A stretch of 23,624 nucleotides of DNA, from the NCBI GenBank assembly GCA_964618455.1, contig CAZUAQ010000071.1, forward strand, positions 1 through 23,624, read 5' to 3'. Positions 7,372-16,232 of the stretch are shown piece by piece (the stretch's first letter is position 1; each line of letters starts with the position of its first letter). Below the pieces are notes generated by a model. That model did no database searches. It was not told the origin of the DNA and was given only the letters and a program-made list of their open reading frames with translations. This stretch comes from CAZUAQ01 sp964618455. Its GTDB lineage: Bacteria; Planctomycetota; Phycisphaerae; UBA1845; PWPN01. A program made the translations under genes and the position numbers.

Positions 7372-9777
7372 TCAGTCGTCGCAGGTGGGGTCGGGCTCGA
7401 CGTTCGGGCCATTCATGCAGTTCATGAGTCGGGCGAGGTCGGCCGCGTCCACGTCATCATCACCGTCGAGACGCTTATCGATGCAGGCGGGCGTGGTTTG
7501 CGGGAAGCCGTCGCCGGAAAAGCACGTCTGCAGCGCGGCGAAGTCGTCGACGTCCACGTCGCCGTCGTGATCGAAGTCGGGGCTCACCACCACCGCCGGA
7601 GGAGGACCGGTCAGCTTGCGTACTTCGACCTGATCCGCGTAAATCATGACCGACGGATTCGTCACGGGATGGTGGGCGCGAAGCCAGATGCTCGCCTGTG
7701 GCGTGGTGGCGGTGAACGTCCGCCAGACGTGCGTGTAGATCTCGTGCGTCGGCGCCTGCTCGGCAATGCGATCCGTGCCCCAATCGATGGAGGCGGCGTT
7801 GCCGTCGGCGGTCTGACCGGTCGAGTCGGTGCCGAGATAGAACGCGAGATCGTCCGGCTGCATACCGCGGAATTCGTACTTCATCCAGCAGATCAGCAGA
7901 TAGCTCGCGCCGTCTTCCAATCCGGTCACGAGCTGGTTCACGCCGCCATTGAAGTCACCGTCCGGCACGAGCTGGGTCGTTGTGACCGGGTGGACGTGGC
8001 CGGCACCGAACATCTGAGAAGAAAGACCATCCATGGCGTCGGCAGGATTATTCGCGTTCCACTCCCCGATGTACTCCGTCATCAACCGGCCGTCGTTGAC
8101 GCGCTGACCCTGGAGGTCCCAGGGTCGCCAGGCCGGCCCGCATTGAATGTTCACCGCGAAGTTATGATAGCCCGCCCAGAAGCGATCCGCCTTGAGATAC
8201 TCACCGGTCAGGATGATGTCGTCGGCGATGAACTGGGGCGAAAACGTACCGATCCATCCCCCGAACGTCGAGCCTTCGGTCGCGAGCACCGGCGGAAAGC
8301 GCCATCCGCGGCGATCGTACATGTCCTTGAATCGGCGTGGCCGCATCGAGAAGGAGCAGGGATCATCCAGCGTTTGCGCGAGGGTCATGACCTGGTCGGT
8401 CGGTCCGCCGTAAATGTGATGGCCGAGATAATCCGTATTCTCCAGGATGTCGCGGGCCGACGGACTGAAATTCTCATCGATCATCCGCCAGATGTTGCCG
8501 GGGTTTCCCGTGGCCAGGTTGAGTGAGCACGCCTTGAGCCCGAGCTCGTGGCAGCGGTCCATGAATGCCTTCTCGAACCGGAGCGTCTGCTGCCAGTTCC
8601 CGGCGGTATCCGGCTCGTTGAGCCCCTGCCAGCAGTCGATGCGTGGTACAAGTGACTCGAAGTGCTTGCACTGTTCGGCGAAGCGGCGACCCCAGTATTC
8701 CGGCGTCTCGGTCGACCAGTACATCCCGAGATTCGGATCGATGAACGGCCGGCCAAGGAAGATGGTGTCCTGGAATTTGGGATCGGCGGCGAAGGTCATG
8801 GCATCGCCCATCAAACCGAGGTTGTTCGGGTTGTCCTCCGGATTACCACCGAACAGCAGAACAGACTTCGGGTTCATGTAGCTGACTTCCTGCATGTCGC
8901 CGCAGTCGTAACGCCCCGGGCCCATGAGTCCCATGCGCTGCGACTGTTTCCACGTCCCGCTGCCCTGGGTCGACCACTTGGTCCACTGGGCGGAGACACC
9001 GTTGCTGAACGTGTCCTCGAAGCTCGGATTCGCGACGAGGTTCGGACCGGTCGTCTGAGGGATCAGCGATTCGGGATCGACGGGATCCTCTTCCGCCACC
9101 GGCGGAGGATCGGTGGGTACGGGACCGCTGACGGTAACGGTATCGATCCAGACGGTGGCGCCGTTACCATGCTGCGGCCACTTGCGCGTGCCCTTGATGG
9201 CGATGGTGAGCACGGGCATGACCGACTGCACGGTGACGCTGGCGGTGACCCACTGCCCGGTGTTGGAAACTTCATCCCACTCGGTGGCGAATCCGTCGCC
9301 ACTGGCCTGGCCGAAGGGATCCGCACCGACGAAGGCCAACAGATCCTCACCGTTGTAAGCCTGGATCGGGAACTCGAGATAGAGGCGGGCCGATACCGTG
9401 TACGACGCGTTGGGCACGACATAGATCTGCTGGTAAATGCCCGCCTCCTGGTGGGCGGTATTTGCCGGGGGCTGCGGAAGAACGAGTTTCTGCGAGGCAT
9501 TGCCCTGGAAGGCGCGGTCCGTCCCGGCGAAATGGATCGTTCCGATCAGCGTGGAATCCTTCCAGCCGATCCAGTCGTTGGCCACACCTGCCGAGAAGCC
9601 CTCCTCCATGCCGGGGTTGTTGGCCTCAGCCCATCCGGCGCCGTCCGGCGCGGCGGGGGTCGGCACCGGGCAAGGATCGTGGATGCCCAGATCGGCATCG
9701 GCCTCCAGAGTCACCAGCCAGACGCCGAGACAAACGACGAAGGCGCGCGGTAACCACAAATGACGGTTCATGGACAT
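7372..9777 (-). CDS. Exported clan GH-A-like glycoside hydrolase with dockerin-like tail
   Basis: An 801-residue protein starting at 9777, where AGGAG lies seven bases ahead; an in-frame start 11 codons upstream lacks this signal. A signal peptide (1-28) ends EADA. Next come a beta-sandwich domain (about 47-218), a linker rich in Pro and acidic residues, and a barrel-like region (about 300-580). Two motifs fit clan GH-A catalysis: GLNEPD with Glu388 as candidate acid/base, and LATEGS with Glu501 as candidate nucleophile. A second beta-sandwich (about 597-722) resembles the first. The tail has two calcium loops (Asp734-Asp745, and a second ending at Asp780) and cysteines at 752, 765, 787 and 799. 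It probably acts on a polysaccharide outside the cell. The GH family and substrate cannot be assigned from sequence, and catalysis itself is inferred from these two motifs. Confidence 0.75.
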   Translation of the reverse strand: MSMNRHLWLPRAFVVCLGVWLVTLEADADLGIHDPCPVPTPAAPDGAGWAEANNPGMEEGFSAGVANDWIGWKDSTLIGTIHFAGTDRAFQGNASQKLVLPQPPANTAHQEAGIYQQIYVVPNASYTVSARLYLEFPIQAYNGEDLLAFVGADPFGQASGDGFATEWDEVSNTGQWVTASVTVQSVMPVLTIAIKGTRKWPQHGNGATVWIDTVTVSGPVPTDPPPVAEEDPVDPESLIPQTTGPNLVANPSFEDTFSNGVSAQWTKWSTQGSGTWKQSQRMGLMGPGRYDCGDMQEVSYMNPKSVLLFGGNPEDNPNNLGLMGDAMTFAADPKFQDTIFLGRPFIDPNLGMYWSTETPEYWGRRFAEQCKHFESLVPRIDCWQGLNEPDTAGNWQQTLRFEKAFMDRCHELGLKACSLNLATGNPGNIWRMIDENFSPSARDILENTDYLGHHIYGGPTDQVMTLAQTLDDPCSFSMRPRRFKDMYDRRGWRFPPVLATEGSTFGGWIGTFSPQFIADDIILTGEYLKADRFWAGYHNFAVNIQCGPAWRPWDLQGQRVNDGRLMTEYIGEWNANNPADAMDGLSSQMFGAGHVHPVTTTQLVPDGDFNGGVNQLVTGLEDGASYLLICWMKYEFRGMQPDDLAFYLGTDSTGQTADGNAASIDWGTDRIAEQAPTHEIYTHVWRTFTATTPQASIWLRAHHPVTNPSVMIYADQVEVRKLTGPPPAVVVSPDFDHDGDVDVDDFAALQTCFSGDGFPQTTPACIDKRLDGDDDVDAADLARLMNCMNGPNVEPDPTCDD

Positions 9778-10286
9778 GCACAGGCTCCTGCAGACTCTGG
9801 AAATGGGCACTTCGTGACGGTTGAGAGTACTCGGAGATCCCCGTTGCCGAGGGGCTCCGGTCGGACTTCCGCCGCCTCATGCGGGCCGAGGCGCACGAAC
9901 GCCTGACGGACGAATCGGCGTCCCGCTCGGAAGGCTTCAACTCTCTTCATTGCGACTCTTTGTTGATGATACCCGTTGATACGCCCGCTCGAAAGGAGAA
10001 AAGTGGAATACGGATCGCGATACGCCCGCCGAATCGCCAGGGATGCCGGTCCGTCCGCGACGCGAGGGTGAAAAACCGAATGCCGAGGCGCATCCTCCGT
10101 TTGACGCCTCTGCCGGGGTCGGTGATAATTCTTCGGGAATCGATCGCTCCCGGCCCGGTGAGGGGTCATTCCTGCCGCCATGCCCGTACCGGGATCGCGA
10201 CGGATGGCGGTCGATCCCGTAACCGATAATTCACGCCGAGGTTCCCGCCGGTCACCCGCCGGCCGATCCCCCTTGCGGAGGTCATC
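9778..10286. other. Divergent regulatory region
   Basis: A 509-base gap between two divergent genes, holding both promoters. Open frames across it, including a 272-codon minus-strand frame that runs into the opposite HEAT gene, look like chance frames: high Arg/Ser/Pro content, no good ribosome-binding site, no recognisable domain. Sequence around 9950-10010 is the least GC-rich and is the likeliest promoter area. A purine-rich AAAGGAG at about 9996 resembles a ribosome-binding site but leads only to a 22-codon frame. An 8-bp inverted repeat lies at 10190-10219. Confidence 0.5.
10190..10219 (+). repeat. 8-bp inverted repeat upstream of the HEAT gene
   Basis: CGGGATCG (10190-10197) and CGATCCCG (10212-10219) are perfect reverse complements around a 14-base loop, 67 bases before the start of the HEAT/pseudo-receiver gene. 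It could be an operator or a leader hairpin. An 8-bp dyad at this GC content could also arise by chance. Confidence 0.3.
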
Positions 10287-12776
10287 ATGACGATGAAGTG
10301 GTTCGACTGGAGTAGCCGCGTCTGGACTCTCCTGCTGGGGCTGACCCTGCTTCTCTGGGGAGCATCGCCCCTGTCCCTCGTCGCCCAGGACGGTATCCTG
10401 GATCTGTCCCTCGAACTGGATGACGAGGAGGACGAACCGGCAGAGGACCCGGATGAGGCAGACGTCAGTGTCGACCTGCTTCTCGGCGGAGACAGCAACG
10501 CTTCCGACATCGCGGCGGACAGCCCGCTGATTCTGGAACCGGATGAGAACGATTCCGGCCCGGCACCTGCTCCCACCGCCCCCCAAGGCTCGACGGCTGA
10601 CACGCCGCAGAAACAGCTCGAAGAAGATTTCAAGGATTACCTGCAGTACGCGGTCATGGGCCGCTTTCAGCCGGCGGATGCGTTCGCGCAGAGCCTGCTG
10701 GAGAATCCGCTGCTGACCCCGAAGCTGACGCAGGAAGGCGCGGATCAGCTCGTCGCCCTCACGAAGAAGTATGAACGCAGCGAGGAGATGCTGCGCACGC
10801 TCGTCAGCAGGGCGGGGATCGGCGAGAACGCCGCGGAAGTCCAGCGCCTCATCGACGAGAGCTACCGCATGCAGCGAATGAAGCCGGAGCTCATCCTGCA
10901 GAACATCCGGCTGCTGGCAGGCTCACCGATGGAGTGGAAAGTCGGCCTGGATCGGCTGCGCGATTCGGGCGAATACGCCATCCCATGGATGCTGGTGACT
11001 CTGGCAGATGCCGAAGAGAAGGATCTGCACCCCTTCGTGATTCGCGCCCTGCCGCAGCTTGGAAAGCGCACGGTCGAGGCACTGATCGTCGGGCTTCAGC
11101 ATTCGGATCCGAATGTGCGGGCCGTCGTGGCGATCACGCTGGGCAAGCTCGGGTATCCCCGGGCGCTGCCTTACCTCAAGAAGCACACACTCGATCTTGA
11201 AGAAAACGTGGCGGTCCGTGATGCCGCCGCCGCATCGATCCAGATGATCGTGGAGAGCGATCCCGGGGCAAGAGAGCTTCCGGCGGATATCCTCTTCGCC
11301 CAACTGGCGGAAAGATACTATGCGGACGCCCAGACGCTTCGCCCCGACCCGCGCGAAGATCGCGCCAATGTCTGGTTCATGCAGCGCGGTGTGCTGTCAC
11401 CCATCGAAGTCCCCCGCGACGTTTACCGTTACGTCATGTGCATGCGGACGACGGAAGAGTCCCTGGCGCTCGCCCCGAATCGCGTCAGTGTGGCGGCGCT
11501 CTGGCTGGCGGCGAACCTCCAGCGGGAGTCGGCACTGGGGCTGGACGTGGAATCCGGGGAGAAGCCGAATGGCGAAGTCCCGGACAACACCCGTCCGCCC
11601 AACTACCCGCGTTCGTTGTATTTCGCTCGTGCCCTGGGTCCGCGGATCTGCCAGTTGACACTTCGTCGGGCGGTGACGGATCTTGATCGAGATGTGGCGT
11701 TGGGTGCCATCGCCGGATTGCGTGAGAATGCCGGCCCCGCGGGCCTGACCTCCGCGGCCGATCCGGAAGGGTTGAGCCTGGCGGGAGCGCTGGCCTTCCC
11801 GGAACTTTACGTGCGCATCCGCGCGGCACTGGCCATGGGTCGCGCGTTGCCGCCGATGGCGTTCCGCGGCGCCGAACAGGTCGTGCCCGTCCTGGCGTCG
11901 GCGTTGAATCTCAAGGGTGATCGCTACTTCCTGGTCGTCGAGCCCGACGAGCGTGTGCGGCGCGCCATCGTGGACGGCCTCGGCGCCGAAGGCATTTCGG
12001 TCATCTCCGGAGATCGCCTGCCGCAGGCGCTGGATCGCGCCCACGCCGAGTTCTCGCATCTCGACGGCTTGATCCTGGCGTCGAACATGAGCACGCCCTC
12101 GGTCTACGATGCCATTCAGACCCTCAATGAGGATACGCGGTTCAGCCTCGCGCCGATCGTCGTGCTGATCAAGCAGGGCGATGCGATCAAGACGGACCCG
12201 ATCCGCGAGCTCGACCCGCGCGTGGGGCTGGTGCTCGATGCTTCCGTGGGTCAGGACATCGATCCCGGCGTGGCGGAAGCGTTGCTCGATGAGCAGACCA
12301 GGGTGGCGGAGCGGTATCAGCACCAGTCGATCTCTCCGGAACTCGGACTGGAACTGGCCCTGGAGGCGGCGCATACGCTTCGCCTGATCGCCGAATCGGG
12401 ACGGACGCCGTTCGATACCGGTCGAGCTTCGCGCGAGCTGATTCAGGCATTGACGTACGATTCGGAAGAACTGCGTATCGCGGCCGGCCGGAGCCTCGCC
12501 CTGATTGATGACCCGAAAGCGCAGCAGGCCATCGCGACGCTGGCGCTGGACCCGAGCCAGTCGGAATCGCTGCGGATCGCCCAGTTCGACGCGCTGTCGG
12601 AATCGGCGCGGCACTTTGGCGCGAGGTTGATGAATGATCAGGTCACGGCGCTGATGGAGCAGGGCATGAACGAGCCGAACCTCGCCCTCCGGACCGCCGC
12701 GGGGAAGGCCCTGGGGGCAATGAACCTGTCGGTCGCGGAATCCGCCCAAATCATTCTCGCTCAGCCGGAACCCTGA
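10287..12776 (+). CDS. Exported HEAT-repeat protein with a degenerate receiver domain
   Basis: An 829-residue protein; GGAGG ends five bases before the ATG. The signal peptide (about 1-34, hydrophobic core 12-24) is followed by a very acidic, low-complexity stretch (37-100). Helical HEAT-type repeats cover about 195-330 (for example HSDPNVRAVVAITLGKLG) and recur at about 450-530 and 690-815. Residues 546-668 read like a response-regulator receiver: beta strand YFLVVEPDERVRRAI, then the site-of-phosphorylation strand LDGLILASNM, then PIVVLIK. The acceptor aspartate position appears to be Ala598, and the conserved lysine near the end is not seen, so it should not be phosphorylated. HEAT repeats bind other proteins, so an extracytoplasmic scaffold is the likely role. 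The thioredoxin-like gene follows in the same direction, 217 bases on. Confidence 0.8.
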   Translation: MTMKWFDWSSRVWTLLLGLTLLLWGASPLSLVAQDGILDLSLELDDEEDEPAEDPDEADVSVDLLLGGDSNASDIAADSPLILEPDENDSGPAPAPTAPQGSTADTPQKQLEEDFKDYLQYAVMGRFQPADAFAQSLLENPLLTPKLTQEGADQLVALTKKYERSEEMLRTLVSRAGIGENAAEVQRLIDESYRMQRMKPELILQNIRLLAGSPMEWKVGLDRLRDSGEYAIPWMLVTLADAEEKDLHPFVIRALPQLGKRTVEALIVGLQHSDPNVRAVVAITLGKLGYPRALPYLKKHTLDLEENVAVRDAAAASIQMIVESDPGARELPADILFAQLAERYYADAQTLRPDPREDRANVWFMQRGVLSPIEVPRDVYRYVMCMRTTEESLALAPNRVSVAALWLAANLQRESALGLDVESGEKPNGEVPDNTRPPNYPRSLYFARALGPRICQLTLRRAVTDLDRDVALGAIAGLRENAGPAGLTSAADPEGLSLAGALAFPELYVRIRAALAMGRALPPMAFRGAEQVVPVLASALNLKGDRYFLVVEPDERVRRAIVDGLGAEGISVISGDRLPQALDRAHAEFSHLDGLILASNMSTPSVYDAIQTLNEDTRFSLAPIVVLIKQGDAIKTDPIRELDPRVGLVLDASVGQDIDPGVAEALLDEQTRVAERYQHQSISPELGLELALEAAHTLRLIAESGRTPFDTGRASRELIQALTYDSEELRIAAGRSLALIDDPKAQQAIATLALDPSQSESLRIAQFDALSESARHFGARLMNDQVTALMEQGMNEPNLALRTAAGKALGAMNLSVAESAQIILAQPEP

Positions 12777-12897
12777 GGAATGCCTGCGTCGCCGGCGTTG
12801 TTAGGAGGATAGAGGCACATCGTCCGCTGCCCCGTTGACAGAGGGGCGGCAGGCGAGCAACCCTCACCGGCCGATAACGTCTATGATACGTTGTGAA

Positions 12898-12918
12898 CGG
12901 GCGGCCTCAGGCCGCCCG
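12898..12918 (+). terminator. Very stable 9-bp hairpin between the HEAT and thioredoxin-like genes
   Basis: CGGGCGGCC (12898-12906) pairs perfectly with GGCCGCCCG (12910-12918) over a 3-base loop. It lies 122 bases after the HEAT gene and 76 bases before the next start. No T-run follows, so it may be a rho-assisted stop, an RNA-processing or stability element, or a leader structure of the thioredoxin-like gene. Just upstream, AACGT (12876-12880) and ACGTT (12888-12892) flank TATGAT (12882-12887), a possible -10 without a matching -35. Confidence 0.5.
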
Positions 12919-12993
12919 CGAAAGATATCAAGAGACCGCCCTGCCGCCGGACGATACAACATCGACGCCAACCGCCCAAGGAGGTTCGATTCC

Positions 12994-14385
12994 ATGAAGT
13001 TCATGAGACGCCTGTCCGCGCTGACGCTTTTCTGCGCCATCCTGGGAAGCTCCCCCGCCTCACTGCTCGCCGAGGACTGGGCGTATGACCTGACGTACAA
13101 AGAGGCGCTGGCGAAGGCGAAGAAGGAAAAGAAACTCGTCTTCATCGATTTCTTCACGACGTGGTGCGGCCCCTGCAAGATGATGGACCGCGACACGTTC
13201 GCCAACAAGGAGGTGCTGGCTTGGCTGAGTGAACATGCCGTCGGGCTGAAGGTCGACGCGGAGCGTAACACCCGGCTGGCGATGCGATTCAACGTCACCG
13301 CTTACCCCACGCTGGTGTTCGTTCGATCGGATGGTAAAGAAGTCGGACGCGTGGCCGGGTATGTCGGCCCGGCTGCCTTTCTGGATGAAGCCGAGGGGGC
13401 GCGGACCGGCAAGGATGCCCTGACTCGGGCCAAGGAAAAACTGGAGGCCGCCGGCAAGAACAACCCCACCGCGCGGCTCGAGTTTGCTCGCGTCCTCTTT
13501 CAGAATCGCAATTTCGCCGAGGCGGCCGAGCACTATCTCTGGTGCCTGGATCAGGGACTGGAGCACGATCCGGAATTCGAACGCTTGCGGCTGACGGTGC
13601 TGATGGAAGAGCTGTACCAGCTCACCAATTATCACCGCCCGCTGCTCAAGGAGATCGCCCAGCGTCGGGACGCGGCGGAGAAGAAGCTTCGCTCGGAGGT
13701 CAAGGCGGCGGACCTCGCGGCGGAATACCATGCCTTCAACATGATCCTGGGCGAAAGCGAGAAAACCGCAGAGCTCTATCAGTGGATGAAGAAGAACCAT
13801 GCGGACTGGCCCGCGCGACAGAAGCTCGTTCGGGCGATGCTTCCGGAGAAGCTCGAAGCGCGCGAATACGACTGGCTCGATCAGGAGATGGATCTGGACG
13901 CGCAGCTCACGAGCATGATCGCCGAGCACCAGGCGGAACTCGAGAAGCTTAAGGCACGCAAGACTCTCGAGCCCTCCGAGCGCGAGGATCTGGTCGCCAA
14001 CCTCAAACGCTACTACTCGTTCCGCATGACCGACTTCTACCAGGTGGCCATCGGGGCGAAGAAGCCCGAGAAGGCGAACGCGATCGCCGAACGCATTTTG
14101 AAGTTCGACAATTCCGCCGACACGCTGAACATTCTCGCGTGGTCCGGCTACCTCACCCAGACGCCCGTGCCGGCCAATCTCGAACAGGCCAAGCAGGCGT
14201 ACGAGATGACCCGCGGCAAGGATGGCTCGGTCGTGGATACCTATGTCCGCCTGCTCTATGAGTTCAACAAGAAGGCCGAGGCCAAGAAGATTCTCGACAA
14301 AGGCCTCAAGGAGGTGCAGGACCCTCAGGAGCGCCAGATGCTGCTGAACTGCAAAATGAATCTGCGCCTGACGGCCTCCTCGTGA
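12994..14385 (+). CDS. Exported thioredoxin-fold protein with helical C-terminal half
   Basis: A 463-residue protein. The ATG at 12994 is chosen because AAGGAGG stands eight bases ahead and a signal peptide (1-26, ending LLA) follows directly; a longer frame to 12835 would bury the signal. A thioredoxin domain (about 28-135) has the active site TTWCGPC (Cys58 and Cys61) and the cis-proline loop TAYPT (Pro105), so it is probably redox-active outside the cytoplasm. From residue 140 on the protein is all helical and charged, with TPR-like pairs (for example NPTARLEFARVLFQNRNFAEAAEHY and a final segment NLEQAKQAYEM...KKAEAKKIL). It may reduce or oxidise disulfides in exported partners. The four-cysteine tails of neighbouring proteins are possible substrates, but that is inference only. 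Confidence 0.85.
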   Translation: MKFMRRLSALTLFCAILGSSPASLLAEDWAYDLTYKEALAKAKKEKKLVFIDFFTTWCGPCKMMDRDTFANKEVLAWLSEHAVGLKVDAERNTRLAMRFNVTAYPTLVFVRSDGKEVGRVAGYVGPAAFLDEAEGARTGKDALTRAKEKLEAAGKNNPTARLEFARVLFQNRNFAEAAEHYLWCLDQGLEHDPEFERLRLTVLMEELYQLTNYHRPLLKEIAQRRDAAEKKLRSEVKAADLAAEYHAFNMILGESEKTAELYQWMKKNHADWPARQKLVRAMLPEKLEAREYDWLDQEMDLDAQLTSMIAEHQAELEKLKARKTLEPSEREDLVANLKRYYSFRMTDFYQVAIGAKKPEKANAIAERILKFDNSADTLNILAWSGYLTQTPVPANLEQAKQAYEMTRGKDGSVVDTYVRLLYEFNKKAEAKKILDKGLKEVQDPQERQMLLNCKMNLRLTASS

Positions 14386-14644
14386 TGCTTATCGCTCCTG
14401 CGTGATCGGTAACGAGATCGTCGTGATAAGCCCCGTCTCCAACCCCTTTCCGCACGGGGATCACCTAAACCGGTGCGGCAGAGATGTTTAGGGCAGATAG
14501 TGCGCCGGCCTCATGACAACCCTCTCCTGAGGCGACACAATATTCCAAGTCAATGCGTCGTCCCTGTCGCGCAGCCCTTATAATGGAGCAGTCGTGGAGT
14601 TCGCGTAATCACAGAGAGCATCTCTCTTGCAAAAAGGGCCGTGA
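14386..14644. other. Intergenic region with weak hairpins
   Basis: No gene is seen. Two imperfect dyads follow the thioredoxin-like gene: GCTTATC (14387-14393) with GATAAGC (14425-14431), and CCGCAC (14450-14455) with GTGCGG (14473-14478). Neither has a T-run. The right end holds the candidate promoter of the next gene. Confidence 0.4.
14579..14584 (+). promoter_or_regulatory. Candidate -10 element of the TIGR03790-like gene
   Basis: A perfect TATAAT lies 60 bases before the start at 14645. The expected -35 position is GC-rich and does not match TTGACA, so the call rests on the -10 hexamer and its location. Confidence 0.35.
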
Positions 14645-16195
14645 ATGCAAGGTGCATCCGCTCCGCAAAGCTTGATGCTGGCCGGCCTCTTTCTGGGATT
14701 GTTGGCGGTATCGACGGTCGATGCGGCGATTCAGCCCGACGAAGTGCTGGTCGTGGTCAACACGCCCTCGCCCGATGCGACAACCATCCTGAATGCCTAC
14801 CTGGCGGCTCATCCCTCGATCCCCTCGGGATCCGGTGAAAACGTCCTGGATCTGAACGATTCCTCGCTCGTCGGCGTCGCGAACATCAGCCACGCGGACT
14901 TCGTGTCCAAGATCCGAGATCCGATCCGCGCCTATCTCGATACACCCGGAGGCCCGAGCGCTTCGAGTATCATCGCCATCGTGCTGATTCGTGGAATTCC
15001 CCACCGCATCCAGGATACCGACAACCCCGCTATCGGCGACAGCCCGAACGCGCACCTGAACGAATTCCTTGGCGGAGACGCGACCGCCGCCTGCGTCGAC
15101 GCGGAACTGGCCCTGCTGTGGCAGGATCTCGAGTCGGGCGAGAGCGGCGGCACCATGGACAGCACGAGCGACAATTTCATCGTCAACCCTTACTTCGGCG
15201 AGACGGCGGAGATCGATTCGTATTCGCGGAACCGGATACAGAACACGAAATCATTCGTCAACGTGAGCAATCAGTTCTGGGAGATTGGCGGATTCGCCGG
15301 ATCGAGGCTGGGCCCCGGGGATCTCTACCTGGTCTGCCGCATCGACGGGACGACGCCGGCCGACGCGCTGGCATCGATCGATCGCGCACAGGGGATCGTG
15401 GTCAATCGCAAGTACGCGCGGATCCTGCTCGACGAGGACAGCCGGCCCGCGGGGGACAAACTCATCGGTGACGATTACGCCTTGACGCAGTCGGCCCTTG
15501 CCGGTGACGGATGGTGGGTCATTTATGACGAGACCGCCAACTTCATCGAAGCCGAGGAGCAGCCTCGCCCAATGATCGCTTACGCCGGATACGGAGCGAA
15601 TCACGGCGTCGGCCCCGGCGCACAGACGAATCCCCCGGGAGAGCGTCCGCCGCTCGAGGTCTTCCTGGAAGGCTTCGACTTCGCCCGGGGCGCCGTCTTC
15701 AACACGGCGGAAAGTTTCAACGGCCGGGCGTTCAATGGGCTGGGCACCTTGTTCGGACAGGAGCAGATCGCCGATTTCATCACGTTGGGTGGGACGTTCG
15801 GCGTCGGGGCGGTCTGGGAACCGTTCTCCTTTTCACTGCCCAACAACGAACCGCTGATGGTGAACTTCCTGGTAAACCGGCGGACCTGGGCGGAGGCGGC
15901 CTGGAGTTCGCTGCCGACGTTGAGCTGGCAGAGCATTGTCATCGGTGATCCGCTGGCCACCGTCGTGGACGTGGTCGATCAACCGGGTGACTTCGACGCC
16001 GATATCGATGTGGATGCGGATGACGTGGCTTATCTTCGGGACTGCGCGGCCGGCGCGATGGTGCCCGTGGCGTCACTGATCTGCCAGGACGGCCTGCTGG
16101 ACGCCGACCCGGACATCGATCAGACCGACTTCGCCATCTTTCAACCTTGCATCGTCGGGGCGGACCAATCCGCCGACCCCGCCTGCATGAATTGA
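14645..16195 (+). CDS. Exported TIGR03790-like protein with dockerin-like tail
   Basis: A 516-residue protein. A signal peptide (1-27, ending STVDA) is followed by a domain that I recognise as resembling the uncharacterised TIGR03790 family: VLVVVNT, IRDPIRAYLD, IVLIRGIPHRI, DAELALLW, a long middle, then GTFGVGAVWEPF and LSWQSIVIGDPLA. My recollection is that this family tracks with exosortase-bearing genomes; no exosortase or PEP-CTERM tail is in this window. The tail (448-516) has two calcium loops, Asp449-Asp460 and a second ending at Asp495 whose first ligand is replaced by Leu. Cysteines lie at 467, 480, 502 and 514. Function is unknown. A moderate AAGGG precedes the ATG. It runs head-on into a second family member 37 bases away. 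Confidence 0.8.
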   Translation: MQGASAPQSLMLAGLFLGLLAVSTVDAAIQPDEVLVVVNTPSPDATTILNAYLAAHPSIPSGSGENVLDLNDSSLVGVANISHADFVSKIRDPIRAYLDTPGGPSASSIIAIVLIRGIPHRIQDTDNPAIGDSPNAHLNEFLGGDATAACVDAELALLWQDLESGESGGTMDSTSDNFIVNPYFGETAEIDSYSRNRIQNTKSFVNVSNQFWEIGGFAGSRLGPGDLYLVCRIDGTTPADALASIDRAQGIVVNRKYARILLDEDSRPAGDKLIGDDYALTQSALAGDGWWVIYDETANFIEAEEQPRPMIAYAGYGANHGVGPGAQTNPPGERPPLEVFLEGFDFARGAVFNTAESFNGRAFNGLGTLFGQEQIADFITLGGTFGVGAVWEPFSFSLPNNEPLMVNFLVNRRTWAEAAWSSLPTLSWQSIVIGDPLATVVDVVDQPGDFDADIDVDADDVAYLRDCAAGAMVPVASLICQDGLLDADPDIDQTDFAIFQPCIVGADQSADPACMN

Positions 16196-16232
16196 CCCCA
16201 CAACGCCCCGAAGACTATACGTCCGCACGCTC

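Noticed and set aside
7342..9753. Long plus-strand frames at 7342-8526 and 8662-9753
   Set aside because: Antisense to the hydrolase gene, with unlikely composition and no start signals.
9768..10586. 272-codon minus-strand frame across the divergent gap
   Set aside because: Overlaps the starts of two well-supported genes, has no recognisable domain and is low-complexity in Arg, Ser and Pro.
11397..12749. 450-codon minus-strand open frame
   Set aside because: Lies entirely within the HEAT/pseudo-receiver gene; Arg/Gln-rich shadow with no ribosome-binding site or motif.
12801..12809. Ribosome-binding-site-like TAGGAGGAT
   Set aside because: No ATG, GTG or TTG follows at a useful distance, so no small gene is supported.
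12835..12840. Perfect TTGACA as a -35 box
   Set aside because: No -10 hexamer lies 15-19 bases downstream; the TATGAT at 12882 is too far away.
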